A stretch of 64,000 nucleotides of DNA from Isoetes taiwanensis. Lineage: Eukaryota; Streptophyta; Lycopodiopsida; Isoetales; Isoetaceae. Below the pieces are notes generated by a model. The model was not told where the DNA came from. It made no database searches and saw nothing but the letters and a program-made list of their open reading frames with translations. Of this stretch, positions 11,609-24,129 are shown piece by piece (within the stretch, counting starts at the first letter, position 1; the number at the start of each line of letters is the position of its first letter). Position numbers and translations under genes: made by a program. The DNA lies in contig JAJEKV010000005.1 in assembly GCA_021234155.1 (NCBI GenBank), forward strand, positions 4,406,952 through 4,470,951, read 5' to 3'.

Positions 11609-12974
11609 TGCCTTTGGGCATATAGAGTCCAAGATTGGCTATCTAGTGATTTTTTCTGAACAATGCCTTATAAGATGTTCTTTTTTGGCTAATGTTAGTC
11701 ATTTAGCTTTGTACCATTATATTGTTAGTTTTAGGGTGGGAATATTGAAGCGGAGACTAGAGATGAAGGAGCCTAGAATTTTTCTTGAAATCATTCTTGC
11801 TTGAACTTAAGGGGTAATCTGGTTTGTGGTTGTGCCCCATTGCCAACCAACCTATGAGTGTAACTATGTTTATTACGTCTGTTAATAACTATCAAAGATA
11901 GCATAGAGATAGCATTGACAATGGTGTGCATATTATGAGGTCATAGTGCAACTCGACTGAATTCTTGACACTCAACTTCTATTCTTTAGACCTTGATATA
12001 TTTAAGCTTGGATTTTGTTCTCAGATATTCATGAAACATAGTTCTAGACCCATTGATAGTACAAAAACTTGTATAAATATATACATACAAGTTCTTGTAC
12101 TATCAATGGGGTTATCGTCTAGTGTAGATGTCCACGTAATTTTAACAAAATAAGCCATATTTTTTAACAAAGTAAGCCATGTGTAAAAAATTCTTTTGTG
12201 AACGCTAAGGGTTATAAACTGGTCAATAGTGCAAAGGTCTAAGAGGAGAACGTGTCATTTAATTTACAAAGTGACTTGCTAGAATGTATGGCAATCCTTT
12301 ACTAATTATTTTTCCAAGCAATGTGTGATGCAAGCCTATAAAGTTCAAAATGACTTAATTCATAATCGTTTCCATCTTACAAATTTTGGCAAGTTCGACA
12401 TATATTTTGGGCGACAATTTCTTGATGTTTAATTAAATTTTCTTAAAAGTTGGTAGTCACACTGTTCAACTTTTCTAATCGAACTCAATTGAATCCATAG
12501 AGTGCAGTGTTGACAAACACTTTATAGAACATGTCGAGAGCAACATACGAAAGGAAGGAAATGATATCAATCTTACTCATTACAACTATACATTGCCACA
12601 AAAGGTTGTTCAAAATGTTCAACCATTTCCAGTTGCTACTTTGGTCCTTGTGTTATGGGGTTGCATAATGCTTTTTGCCTAGTGTCCGTTTTTATATTAA
12701 GACCTTGCCAATGTTTGACACCGTAAAACAATCTACATGTTTGAGGCGTAATATCATTTTCGCAAGTCAAGCTCACAATCCAGGATCCAAACAACCTACA
12801 ATGACCACAGCGTAAACTCATATTTTGTGAAACTCATATTTTGTGAAAGCCTGTTTTGCACAACCTACAGCAGATGGCAAACTTCTCTAACATGTAGCCT
12901 TTCTCCTTTATCTGCTTTCTTTTGAAATTCTTCTAGAACTGTGAGCATGATTATGACATTTTGCAAGTTATGCC
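11609..12974. other. AT-rich sequence containing one strong hairpin, no gene
   Basis: No coding region was recognised. The interval includes the hairpin at 12049-12110 and ends at an abrupt composition change at about 12975, where the GC-rich LINE begins. Confidence 0.5.
12049..12110. repeat. 62-nt foldback with 26-bp arms
   Basis: Arms 12049-12074 and 12085-12110 pair at 25 of 26 positions around a 10-nt AT-rich loop. The outer part of the arm is CCCATTGATAGTACAA. Weaker pairing (CTAGA/TCTAG) continues outside. It could be a miRNA-like foldback, a tiny inverted-repeat element or a replication-slippage product; the sequence alone does not decide. Confidence 0.7.
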
Positions 12975-15520
12975 TTCTGCACCTGCTCCAAGTCATTCCA
13001 GGTCGCCATAGAGACGACCGGGCCCCAAACCTCGACCCCGTACAGAAGGACAGGCTCGACCAGTGCCCGGAACAGATGTGACTGATGGCCCCAATCATAG
13101 AGCTCGCCCGGGATCTGTTGTTCTCAGATGGCATAAAAAGCTTTCGGCCTACCTTTGTCACATAGCGGATAGACGCCTCCCAATGAGGCGAGAAGGGGAA
13201 CTCCACCCCTAGGTACTTGTAGGTGGGCGCGACGTCCACAGTACGCCCCCGATATGTGAGTCACGGAGGCATGGGGTGGCGTGAAGAGGATATGAGAACC
13301 ACCCCGGTCTTGGCGATTCACGCAAGCATGTCTCAGAGTGGCGACAAAATGTGTCTAGGGCATCCAAGTGAGATCGCATAGCTTCGGGGTGTGGGCGGCC
13401 AAAGCCAACATCGTCGCATAGATGAGCCGGGGATGACCCAGTGCAAAAGCCGTATGCCACCCCCATGCCTCGATGGCGGGGCTCTAAGCCGATCAATGTA
13501 GAGGCCAAAAAGTGTTGGCGAGGGGGGGCAACCTGCGGACCGATACTACCGGTGAATGCTTGGTCCGTCGGGCCGCATCCCCGCCAAAACAACTCTCATA
13601 CAACTTTGTATATGTCATTACGCGCAGTGCGGCGGGAGCCCCATTGACCTTGCTTCAGCCTACGACTTTTCGGGGAACCGTATCAAAAGCCTTCGCGAAG
13701 TCCACAAAGCGGCAATACAAGTCCTGCCCGATGATTCCTACCGTCTTCAATCGCCCGCGGTGTAAAGATATGGTCAATCGTTGAGTGGCGGAGTCTAAAG
13801 CCCGCCTGTGTGAGGGGCCGCACATCCGCGGCCTCCTTGCCCGGCGATGTCAACTGCTTTCTTTCGAGAATGCTAGCCAACAGTTTGGCAAATCTTGAAT
13901 CGACCATGATCGTCCCAGTAATTGGCGGACGATTATGTGGGTCGCCCGCCTTGTGAATGGGAACAACCACGCTTGTGGTCCATTGTCGGGGAGACCTTCC
14001 CGCAATGCTCGTTGAATAGGGTAGTGAGGACCCGGCAAGGCGGCCCGCCCATTTGAGTAACTTTCGGCCAGCATACCATCGAGGTCACCGCCTTCCCATT
14101 AGCCCGGCCGTTGCGGGCCCTCCTCAACATCCTCCTCCACGAGAACCAATGGGGGCCATCCCGTGGGGGTATGGGCGTCTCGGCGTCCCCGGGCGGGTCA
14201 TAGAGTCAGCTGCAAAATCCCGTTCCCTCCCACCCTCGTGTGATGTCCCCTCGTAGGCTGGGCTGGCCTTGAAGCACTCGTGCCAAAAGGTTCGAGGATG
14301 AGTGTCCAGCAGGCGAACATCTCCCCCCGATGCACGGCAAGATAGATACCGCTTTGTCTCCTTCGGATGGGCGGCGGTGCGTATAGTGGCCTCGCAAGCC
14401 GCACTGGATCCGATCGTGACGGACTGCCTCTTGCGTTCTTTACACTCGCATCAAACCATCGATTCTGTGGGAATGTTGCTGACCACGAAGGGCGACGAAG
14501 GGTCTGCCAAAGCACCGGTCCGTGCATCCCGTAATAGCGAAGTCGGTGGGTCTGTCTGGCGGTCTAGTGTGGAGGTCTGCAGGAATTGCTGGGAGGGCAT
14601 CCATAAGCACCTCGGCATAGTCCTCCTGCCTGCTCATAATCTAGTCTCAACCGAGGGGGGCGAGGGGTCGGCATAGTGGGGGTTCGGCGGCTTGCCAAAC
14701 CAGGTCCAAATAAAGTGGGAGGTGATCTGGAGTCGACCTCCTCATCCCGGATCTGTGCCCACCCGGAAACGGCCCGATGAGATGCATATCTTGGGCCACT
14801 ACAAGCACATAGTCCACCACACCGGACCCTCCCCTCGATTGTCACATGCTGCATGTGCATTTGCGAGAATCGGGCCACTATGACGAAGCCATTGCAAATT
14901 ATCAAGTCAAAAATACCACATAGCAGAGAACAGCCCGCCAAAGCGAAAGTGACCCGGCTGTCATCCGATCCCTCGTGGCGAGGTTTCTCAAGAAGCGTAA
15001 CTATGAGGACATCGTCGAGGGGGTCAAGTCGCATGGGCTGCTCTACTCCCCGCCCGCATTGAAATCTCCAAGAAGGACGACCCTACCCAACTGGCCGGTG
15101 TCTTTATGTCATCATATAGATCGACATAAGGGTCCATCCCGTCCGCATCGGGGTGGTGCGATAGAAGGTGCTCTGGCGTGAGGGAAATAACAGTGCCGTA
15201 AAAAAAAGAGGGTTGCCAGCGGTATTATGCACACGAACCCACAAGTACCCCATTGTGTTCTGCGTCGTCTTTCGGAGGGTAACCCGAATGTGCCAAGGTT
15301 GTCCCAGAGTAGCAAGCCACTCCACCATGACCCCTCCGTCTCCGCATGGTATTGAAGACCGAGAAATGTTGGTAACCCGGCGCACTGTAGCTCGTGGCCT
15401 GATGCTCCCATGTCTCCATTTTTAGATGAGATCCATATCGGCTGCCACGGAGTTCAGACTGTCCCCCTTCTGCCAAGGGAAGCCTCGACAATTCCATGAG
15501 ACCACCCGGAGGCACAATTC
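12975..15520 (-). pseudogene. LINE ORF2: endonuclease and reverse transcriptase, frameshifted and 3'-truncated
   Basis: Read right to left, this is a non-LTR retrotransposon ORF2 spread over many short frames. Endonuclease pieces lie at 15515-14700 (NTMRRRRGHGGVA, LLEKPRHEGSDDSRVTF). A linker at about 14520-14050 carries NRWFDASVKNARG. RT core pieces follow: VVPIHKAGDPHNRPP (13970), TIMVDSRFAKLLASILER, TQAGFRLRHSTIDHIF and the start of an FAKAFD-like box at 13690. Near 13420 the catalytic YADD box reads LIYA then DDV, separated by a one-base loss. Next come EAMRSHLDALDTFC and YKYLGVEFPFSPHWEASIRY (13225). Homology to the copy at 47.8 kb stops at about 12975, inside the TWNDLEQVQKA region, so the C-terminus and 3' tail are missing. 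GC content is far above that of the flanks. Confidence 0.85.
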
Positions 15521-15618
15521 CTATTTGTCGGCCGGATGGGATGGTATGCGCGCAACTATCACCGGGGGAGGCCGATTTAGGAGCAAGTAGATGTAGATGG
15601 AGCTTGAGGCATCTGTGG

Positions 15619-17158
15619 TCAGGGCACCTGGGTCGTGAGGGAGCAGGAGTAGGAGCAGGAGAAGGGGGGCCATGGTAGGGGGAAGCTTAATCTACTTTGT
15701 TTTGCATATGCGGTTGGGGCTGCTGGTCTGCGGCAGATGTCGTTGTCGGAAAATGTGCATCCCCGCCTCGAACCAATCCTGCGGCACCCCACCCTGGCGA
15801 ATGCCTCGACCACGACAAGCTCTGTCTGCCTCTCTATTGCAGGTGTGAGATCCCGGTCCACGCTGGGGATGTCCCCTTCAAAGATCTGGGCCTGGCGCAA
15901 TATGGCATCACGATCCGCCTTGCGTGAATATGACAATGCGGTCCACGCGACCGGGCCTGAGCCCCATGACGGGCTGCTTTCGAGAAATGTGAACTGGCCC
16001 CGGAATGTCATCCGATCGAGAATGTGTGTTAGGATGTTGTGGGCGAACTCTCCTCCCCGCTTATTCGCATGCCTCGAACTACCGGTGTAGGCGTCTCCGC
16101 CAAGGCTCCACCGAGTTCTGCCCGGCTCCTACAAAGGTGGGCGCAGGGCCGGGGTCCCCGGTCTTTGGGGGTGGTGGTGGTGGCCGGGATGGCGTGGAGC
16201 GGTTGGAGGCAGGGCAGCAGTGCAGGGGCCTGGCCGCGGCGTGGAGGCCGTGGCGGGGTAGCGGTTCCCGGCAGCGCCTCGCCCAGTGAAGTCGGGGAGC
16301 ACAACTCTTGCGTGGCCTTTCGGGCCGCTGGCCATCTCCTCTGCCGCACCCAGCCCGACTATGAACCTCGGTAGGGAGACCACCGGCTCGTCTATGGATG
16401 GTTGCCCGCAACCCACGGGCTCGAGGCTCGTTGTAGCGAGCGTGCTCGAGCCCCAAAGACACCACGCCGAGGGCGGGCTTCTTGTTCGATCTTACTCGAA
16501 GATCCCGGTGCGTATCACGGCTGCGCAAGAAGCGTCTGCGCTTCCGTGCCATGGTGGTGGCTGCCTCCACCTCGGGATCAAGCCGGTGACACCGTGACCA
16601 TCGTCTCCTCGCATTCTCCCTTTCCTTTCGTGCCATGGTGTCGAGTGATGAACCACGAGTCTGGGGCGGCCCCGCATGTCACCTCACCTCCCGGGCCTTG
16701 TTGCGCTCGAAGTGTGCCGGGGCCAAGGCCATCTTCCACATCGGCGTCGCGGGTCTCCGAGACACGTGATGCGGTTCTTCTCGACCATCATTTGCCTTTT
16801 GAGCACATGGGATGCCGAGGACTCCATCTCCACTGTCATGCCGGCCGGTAGACCGCTTTGTTAGCCTCAATCGACCTTTGCTAGCCTCCACTCCCGCTTT
16901 GACATGGTTCCAATCCTCTGCCGAGGCAGGAGTTCCTATGTGGTCTGAGCAATCAATCCCTTCCGACCGGGCTGGCCTCGCTGAGGGGGCCTTAGCCTTA
17001 GCCCGAGCCTCCTTCTTCATGGAGGATGACTCTCCCCTGTCCATGATGGCTGACGGGGACCGTTTATTGGCTGACCCCTCGCCTTGGGTTTCCCAGGCTG
17101 GCCCATCTTCTATGGCCATGACTTTCAAAGTTTGAGGGTCTCTCGGGCCGGGTTCCAA
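15619..17158 (-). pseudogene. LINE ORF1-like region
   Basis: It lies just upstream of the endonuclease on the same strand, where LINE ORF1 belongs. An open block starting at 17158 (MEPGPRDPQTLKVMA) is rich in Lys, Arg, Ser and Ala. Arg- and Pro-rich blocks follow at 16636-16030. The last block (16011-15619) contains KADRDAILRQAQIFEGDIP then DRDLTPAIERQ, which fits the pattern R..IL....-G-I-.-D-DLTP....R of the nucleic-acid-binding C-terminal domain of LINE ORF1 proteins. No zinc knuckle was seen. Frameshifts divide the region, so it is not expected to be functional. Confidence 0.6.
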
Positions 17159-17576
17159 AGTTTGAGGGGTCTCTGTTGCCTAAAGGGTGCTTAGAATCCA
17201 ATTTGGGGACTCCAAGAAAAGTTAGGGCAGAGCACCTTTTGGGGGTTTGGGGGTTTTGGGGTGCCAAAGTTTTAGGGGTCTCTGGCTGCCTAAAGGGTGC
17301 TTAGAATCCAATTTGGGGACTCGAAAAGGCAGGCGGAGCACCTTTTGGGGGTTTGGGGTTTTGGGGTGCCAAAGTTTAAGGGGTCTCTGGCTGCCTAAAG
17401 GGTGCTTAGAATCCAATTTGGGGACTCGAGAAAGGCATGCGAGCACCTTTTGGGGGTTTGGGGGTTTTGGGGTGCCAAAGTTTAAGGGTCTCTGGCTGCC
17501 TAAAGGGTGCTTAGAATCCAATTTGGGACCTCGTAAAGGCGGAGCATCTTTTGGGGGTTTGGGGGTTTTGGGTCTA
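17128..17576 (-). repeat. Tandem ~105-110 bp repeats at the LINE 5' end
   Basis: Four copies are visible from the phrase TTAGAATCCAATTTGGGG or a close variant, at 17191, 17301, 17406 and 17511 (spacing 110, 105, 105). Each is followed by a G/T-rich part (TTTTGGGGGTTTGGGG) and a GGTCTCTGGCTGCCTAAAGG segment. A partial unit at 17128-17165 touches the start of the ORF1 block. On the element's strand the array lies directly upstream of ORF1, the position of the promoter monomers known from mouse L1. Confidence 0.8.
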
Positions 17577-17768
17577 GAGAGAGATTGTAAACCCTAGAGA
17601 GAGAAAGCCGAAAAAGGGCAAATCAAGGGGTCTATGCAAGGGGAGGGGGCTAGAGAGGGGGAGAGCAGCGGCTGGGAGGGCGCAGGGGCTTTAAGTTATT
17701 GTATATATATAACAGATAACAGATATATACATAGCCTTCAATAAAAGAAAGGAAAAAAAAAAAAGGAA

Positions 17769-18130
17769 ATGCCACCAAGCAGAAATATAAGACTTCAGCT
17801 TGAGGAAGATGCTTTATACTCTCTTATGCAAACAGTAGTACCCTATGGCTCTGAAGTCTGGGGGCTAGGGCTAGCTATGGACAGCTGGAAAAAGATTAAA
17901 AAGGTACAAAAGAAATTCTTTCATGCGGAATTAGGCCCCAAAACGAAGACATCCTATGATATGATGCTAGTGGAAAATGCAGGACCTTGGAGCTTGAAGC
18001 TCTGTTCAGACTCCTTGTGTACTTGCACAAGATACAGACATTCACAAAGCAAGCTTGCTTGCCTCATTTGGTTTTTGAAAACGGTCAGGAAAGGGGGTGG
18101 TATGCTGATTTGGCTCAGGATATCTTCTTT
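17769..18130 (+). pseudogene. LINE ORF2 C-terminal fragment
   Basis: The frame contains LMQTVVPYGSEVWGLGLA, then SWKKIKKVQKKFF, then a conserved-looking SYDMMLVENAG. This aligns by pattern with VEPVLLYGVEVWG...TWNDLEQVQKAFL...VPYQILL at 47.8 kb. It is the post-RT region of the same LINE type, lacking both the RT core and the 3' zinc-finger end. It begins just after an A-rich tract (AATAAAAG then a run of A to 17766) and lies opposite in strand to the neighbouring complete LINE. Confidence 0.7.
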
Positions 18131-21100
18131 TTTATTTTGTGAGGTGGTTGGGTTCCGTGCCGTGGGCGCCAGATCTTCGCCGCGAGACAGACGGCGTTCC
18201 TTCCCTCTTTAAGGAATGCAAATTTTCAAAATTTTGCTTTCTTTTTGCTTTTGGTCTTCGTTTATGTTTCCCTCTTTCTCTCGATGCCGGGCGGGCGGCC
18301 AGCTCTAGGAGAATCAAACATGTGGGCAAGAACGGCAAGAAGGCGGTGTGAGAATCGAAGGAGGGAAGTACCAAGCAAGGGCGATTTTTACATACCAGTC
18401 CAGTTTTTTCTATGAATCTTAATCCCCTAACGGCTCCAGAGATACCATCGGTTGATGCAGATCTATTTCTAATTCTTTCTTTCTATATCATCTCTATATA
18501 CGCTACTTTGTATTCTCTCCGATCGACCTCTTCTCCGCAAAATGCTTTCTTGAACGATTTACTCACCTCTTTTCGTTTCTTGCAGGCTGAAAAGGCTGCG
18601 ATCTCCCGAGATTTGATGCTCGGTTTAGGGTTTGCAGCCGATTACAAGGAAGCATCAATTGAAAGCAAAATCAAAATCAAAATGAGAAAAGACAACAAGC
18701 GGGTGGATTCAAATGCTAGATTTTCTTAGATCGGCGGATTTAGGTAGAAGGATTGAGCAAATTCCACATTTTGTTGTAGGTAACGATTTTGTTTTTTGTT
18801 TGCTTAAACATCTCATTCTTTTCAGGTGAGAACGAGAATCTTGCGCACTTTTGCATTCATCTTCAAACATTCATCCATTTTACACAACAAGAAAGGACAT
18901 TCCGTGAGCTGCATGTGCAAGAGTATTTCGGTTTGCTCTGATTTGGGTTAGCTGCATGTGCAAGAGTATTTCGGTTTGCTCCATTTTTCTTTAGACGTTT
19001 CCTTCAATTGGAGGCAATTGTTGTTGTAGCCGACATTCTTGCTGGCGGATTCAGGGAGCATCGAGCCATTTTGCAGGTAATACATCTCTAAATTAATTTC
19101 TTTGTTCAAGGCTTTGCAACTCTTTGGATTTGTTTGAAAGGGCTTTGTTGATCTGCGCACGATTTTTTAACTGTAGGGCAAAGTTTGCATCACCTCCTTT
19201 GATTTCTATTATGATATTTACAAGGTAATATCTTTTGGAAAAGGATGATTCTGATCTTTTTTTCTTAATTGAACACCTGGTGCTTGCTTTTTTGCTTCAA
19301 GGGCAGCTGATTGTTGCTTCATTGTTACATCATCCTGATTTTGTTTGACATCTCTCATCTTAAAGGGCGAGATAAGTGCAGGCTGAGAGCACACTCATGA
19401 ATGTGCAGTCATTGGCAATGATCTGCTCCCTAAATAACTAGGTGGATAACGGCAATGAAATCTCAAAACCTGAAGTTCTTGGTGTGCAAATGAATCGCCA
19501 CTGCTTGCTCCACATCAGTGGATCCTTACGGAAGGAATTATCCATCATGAGCCATGGCTGGAAGTGAAGAAGATAGATCTATATGAGAGCAAACTATCAG
19601 CTTATGATTGGACTCTTAAAAAGCAGCGCAACAGAGTTCCATGTCATAAATTCAGTGATTAGGTTTTTTTATACCATGGTTGCAACTCTAATACCACTTT
19701 TATGTCTGCTTATTCTTGGCTTTCCCGATTGCTTAGAAGTTATAAGCTGGCTACCAGCTGCTCAGACATAAAGAAAGAAGTTCACAGAATGCAAGAAATC
19801 TAAGGGGGAGCCACCAGCTATAGCTCCCTCTCTTGCTTTGACTCCAGTTAAAGAAGGCCATCCTCCTTGGGATTTTGTTGTTTAGACAATCTCTGTTATT
19901 AATAACGCCAAGATATATGCCATAGCATGAAGGAAAGAGGTATGGCATTTGCTGTGAAGCACTAGAATAATGCACGGTTCATACATGTAGATCCTTATTG
20001 TATCTCTGTGTTGCATTGAACACTTGGGCCTGTTTATGTAGATTTTGTATTGGCTGGAACTCATGTAAGTCCTGCATGCAAAGTATAAACATGCAAGGTT
20101 TGGCTTATGTATACATTCTTTTTTTGCATGGTATTGCAAGTTTTGCAATGCACTACATTGACACAACAAAATGCTTATTGCAATGCACTACACTGGCACA
20201 ACCGTTTATATCAAGGTGCTCATTTATTCCCTATTGCTTTGTCTTGCAAGGGTTTAGCATTAGAGGTAGCAATGGTTCAATGTCCGGAGTTTCTTCGAGC
20301 ATTAGCCCACATAGCAACCTCTCTCGAGCTTCAACGGGCTAAAGTTTCGAGTAAAATTTTCGCAACCACATGTATGCACTGAAATCTTTGTAAGTTCTAA
20401 ATTTCTGTAAGCAGTCATTCCCAATCTCCTCCGCTTTCCATCATTAGGGTAAATTGGTGGTGCTTGAATTATAGGGGTTGGAGCTTTCACTTGCAGCTTG
20501 GAGCTGGAACTTCTACTTGGAGGCTGGAACTGCAAGGGCGTATAGAGTATGCAAAATCAGAAGGTACGTTGATTTTTGGTTGAATTTTGTCCTGTATTAT
20601 AGGGAAAAGATCTGAGACAAGAAATGATGATTTTACATTCCAGATTTAGCTTGAGCCGGACCCATTTAACAAGAGCTCAAGGCCATTTTCCTTTTCCCGT
20701 TGGGTACCCACCTCTTTTGTTCCTCCACCCAAGGGACACACATTCTGCTCCTCTGCTTCGGCAGGACTTAGGAGCTTGGTGTTGGAAAACAAATCTTCTT
20801 CATAAAGCAGCACCGGCAGCAACGGAAGTAAATCTTCTCTCTCTGCTCCATCTTTTATTGCATTACACCATTGCTAACATTTGCTTTTTATGAAGGAGAT
20901 GAAGAATACAGTCAGAAACTTGCAGGACTTAAGGGCTTAGAGTTGCGCAAATCTTCTTCACAAAGTATCAACTACAACAGAAACGGCAAGCAAATTGGAT
21001 TCACAAAAATCAAGGTGAGAAGAAAATATTCAAACTCTAAACAGTGTGTTTGCTTTCCAACAATATCAAGCTAGAAGTCTCCCATGGGTTAGAGTACTGC

Positions 21101-22224
21101 CCTCATAGTGTAGTCTGAAACATATATGCATGCTAATGGAACATGAATAGATACTTTTCCATCAATCTGTTATTCCATGGCAGTTGTATACCTTGCTCAG
21201 GCAGGCTTAAGAGTTAGACAAAGAAACAACGTTTTTTTCCAGATCTAAAGCGCACGCATTACATATGCATAGAAGGTTCAATCTATCTTGGCATGCATGG
21301 TCATACTATATAGGCTTATGAGGATTGGATATTTTACAGGAAATGAACTAAGACAAACCAAAGCTACTGAAGAGAATATAATAAGCTATAAGAAAACATG
21401 TGATATTGCTATATTGGTGTTTTGATGGGCTTACACTTGATCGCATGTCACCACAATCAAGACTAAAGAATGGAATGCAATTGGCTTATATAATAGTTTT
21501 CATAAGATCAATGATTTGTATTATGGCAATCAGATTGATGAAGATGATTCCTGTTATTTGACACAATTTCCCTTTGCTATATTCTATTGCTTATATAACT
21601 CCTATATGAAATGAGAAAATATTGAGGTAAAAGATAACTACCATAAATGCTGTGTAGGGCAAGTATTATTATAGTGCATTCTTACATACCTCTTTAGAGA
21701 CATTGAACAACGTAAGCTACACGCAGAGATAGAATAAAATAGAGGTATCATGCCTGACAATGTTAGACACCACTTCTAAGTTATAATGCATTGTGCAATG
21801 GCATCCATCTTATTATGTGTGCGTTACAGATGCATAGATCATAGATTGTTAGTGGAGACAAATAAACAAACCTTAAGATCACCTGTTTAGGAGGCACAGA
21901 TTTATTGCACACTTTTGCGTATGCTTCAATAGCCAAATTTTCCACTTGCCTGCACGCATTCTCTTCAACATTCTGTTGATTCAATGTGTCTTTTTATTGT
22001 CTAAATAACATGAAATGTAATAGCTAAGCACTTGGCTCCTATGCATTTTATGTATGACAAAGACGTGAGATAATAACCTTGCTTAAGAAAAACAATCCAT
22101 TAACATTGTTACAAATCATATTAATTAGGCCACAATCGGTAAGAAGTACATGATTTCGTGAGATAATCAAAATCATCTACGATTATGCACGACAATACCA
22201 GAAGGTTTACGAAAACACGCACCC
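18131..22224. other. No firm gene; small direct duplications
   Basis: Open frames such as 18412-18729 have no recognised domain. A 30-bp phrase GCATGTGCAAGAGTATTTCG is repeated at 18911 and 18953. A segment beginning GCAGGACTTA(A/G)G is repeated in diverged form near 20761 and 20922. Several pyrimidine tracts followed by CAG resemble splice acceptors, but no continuous protein could be assembled. Confidence 0.4.
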
Positions 22225-22231
22225 TTGCTTA

Positions 22232-22262
22232 TGCGCGGCAACACCGGGCACACGTTTACTAG
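22232..22262 (+). mobile_element. Probable Helitron-type 3' terminus, degenerate
   Basis: The sequence GCGCGGCAACACCGGGCACACG followed by TTTACTAG closely resembles the 24.04-kb end (GCCGGGCACACGTTTCTAG). The stem has mismatches and the base after CTAG is G rather than T, so this copy is older or mutated. Confidence 0.4.
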
Positions 22263-24011
22263 GATGGACAAGATTGTTCTATACACATCAGACAAGACTG
22301 GCTATAACACGTTATTCCCACTATGTGTTTGACAACAACTAGGATTTTTGTAAGATATTTTTGTGCTCAAACAAGTTAAACCAAATGCTTTAGAAAATGA
22401 ACTTGGGTACGTTTGTGCTCGAAAATGCTTTAAAGACTGAAAGTCACACCTAAACAGAACAACTTTTTTATAAGATGAAAGTCTATTACACCTAAACTGT
22501 TAATGTCCAGCATTAGCAAGAATTTCCACTAGGATTTAGTTTAGGGTTTAGGCTTTTGGTTTTAGAGTAGAACTTAGAATTTACAACTTTTTGAGTTTAT
22601 CTTATCATCAATACTATTGATTACTTATTACACTTTATTTTTGACACGAATCCATACCGTTCGCTTTGTTCATTATTATAGCTATTAAACTATCTATATT
22701 ATTTTGTGTCATTGTTTGTTTAATGAATCGTTCAATATAATGACCCTTCTTTTAACTCTCACATGCGCCAAAAAATGGTCAATGATCCCCAAGTTGTTAT
22801 GGGAGTTTATGTGTATAGGTTTAGGTTAGGTTGAGGGTTTCATGAAATTTTTTAAGCAATAAGTTTACCATGAATTGACAAGATAAAAGAACAAAATGAG
22901 TCATAACTTATCAACTCTTACATGCATCGACGTTGATCACTGCAAATAACTTCCAATACGAATGGCCATTCTCTTGCACGGTCCTTATAATAAATTGTAC
23001 CATATGTTAAACCATTTAACACAATGAACCCATCTAAAACAAACTTCACGAGAAATACAAACATGAGACAAATCACATCGTCTGACACGCATCAGAGTTG
23101 ACTTCAGCCATGTACAGTGGTGGGACAGGTCCCATCACATTTCAATTACAAGTATGAAAATACACATTCCATTCCTCTACATACTACATCTCTATCACAC
23201 TTACAAACTTCATTACATCTAGCCATTCCAGGGTAAATTTTAAGGACCCTAAATGTTTTCGTATCCAAATAAAGGTTGGCTAAAGCTATAAAAACAAGAG
23301 TCCGTACATTTTTTTTTTTTGGCAAAATGTGATACAATCAAGCCCTTTAGTTTTCTTCCCACTTGGCGAAATTATAAAGTTCGTATAATTTAAAAATTCT
23401 TATGTTGGCAATTTTGTCTTTGTTGGTGGTAGCTAAACGGCAACTATTGAACTAAGCAAGTTATCATGCGCATTTTAGTTGATATATTTAAAAAGAAGTG
23501 ATAATGTGCGTGTATCTGTGGGTACCAACAACAATAAAAAGATGATGATGATGGTGCATATCTAACCATGGGGTTGGTCCGACAATCTTAAGATTCGTGA
23601 CGAACTACATTGTATGCTATGTGAATGGAAATAGCAAACATAATAAAAAGGGTGGGAGTTTTTTTCAATGTTAACATTGCAATAGTGTAATGGTCGTGGT
23701 TCTTCAATATGGCGATTCCTAAATGAAAGATGTATCTGAATAGATTAGACATGGCTATTTGAATTGATCCGGCGCGCCCTAATCGCCTTTAAGGGAAGGC
23801 GATTTAGCAGCCCAATGTCATAGCAAATAATCTTGGCTAAACCCTGAACGTCCAAAATTTCCCCCCTTTTGGAATGGCTAATTTTTTATTTTTTTTAAGA
23901 AATGACCCTTATAAACTTTAGCCACGAAATTTTAGTAAAGGTCTAAAAAATTGCCATTTGGCGAGTTTTAGTCTCTTTATTACCCTGTAGCCATTCTACA
24001 CAACCACAATT
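22263..24011. other. AT-rich interval between two Helitron-type 3' ends
   Basis: No gene was recognised. The interval may be the body of a non-autonomous Helitron ending at 24043. TCACTGCAAATAACTTCCAA (22936) recurs as TCACTGCAGATAACTTCCAA near 62060, which suggests a dispersed family. A hairpin AATCGCCTT...AAGGCGATT lies near 23780-23805. Confidence 0.4.
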
Positions 24012-24043
24012 AATGCCCGGCATCGCCGGGCACACGTTTCTAG
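24012..24043 (+). mobile_element. Helitron-type 3' terminus
   Basis: A perfect 7-bp stem GCCCGGC-ATC-GCCGGGC (24015-24031) is followed by eight bases, CTAG (24040-24043) and T. This is the best preserved of the three related ends and matches the hairpin plus CTRR layout of Helitrons. Confidence 0.6.
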
Positions 24044-24129
24044 TGGGTGATGAATATTACAGACCTAGAGCCTAATAAAGATAACATCAAAGGTTGGATA
24101 AGAAGGCACACTATCCACAAAATGTAAAA

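Noticed and set aside
11505-11804. A functional receptor kinase gene
   Set aside because: Only the segment up to the glycine loop is present; the catalytic Lys, HRD and DFG motifs are missing and a stop follows the loop.
14302-17135. Many long open frames on the plus strand
   Set aside because: They are by-products of the high GC content of the minus-strand LINE; the recognisable endonuclease, RT and ORF1 patterns are all on the minus strand.
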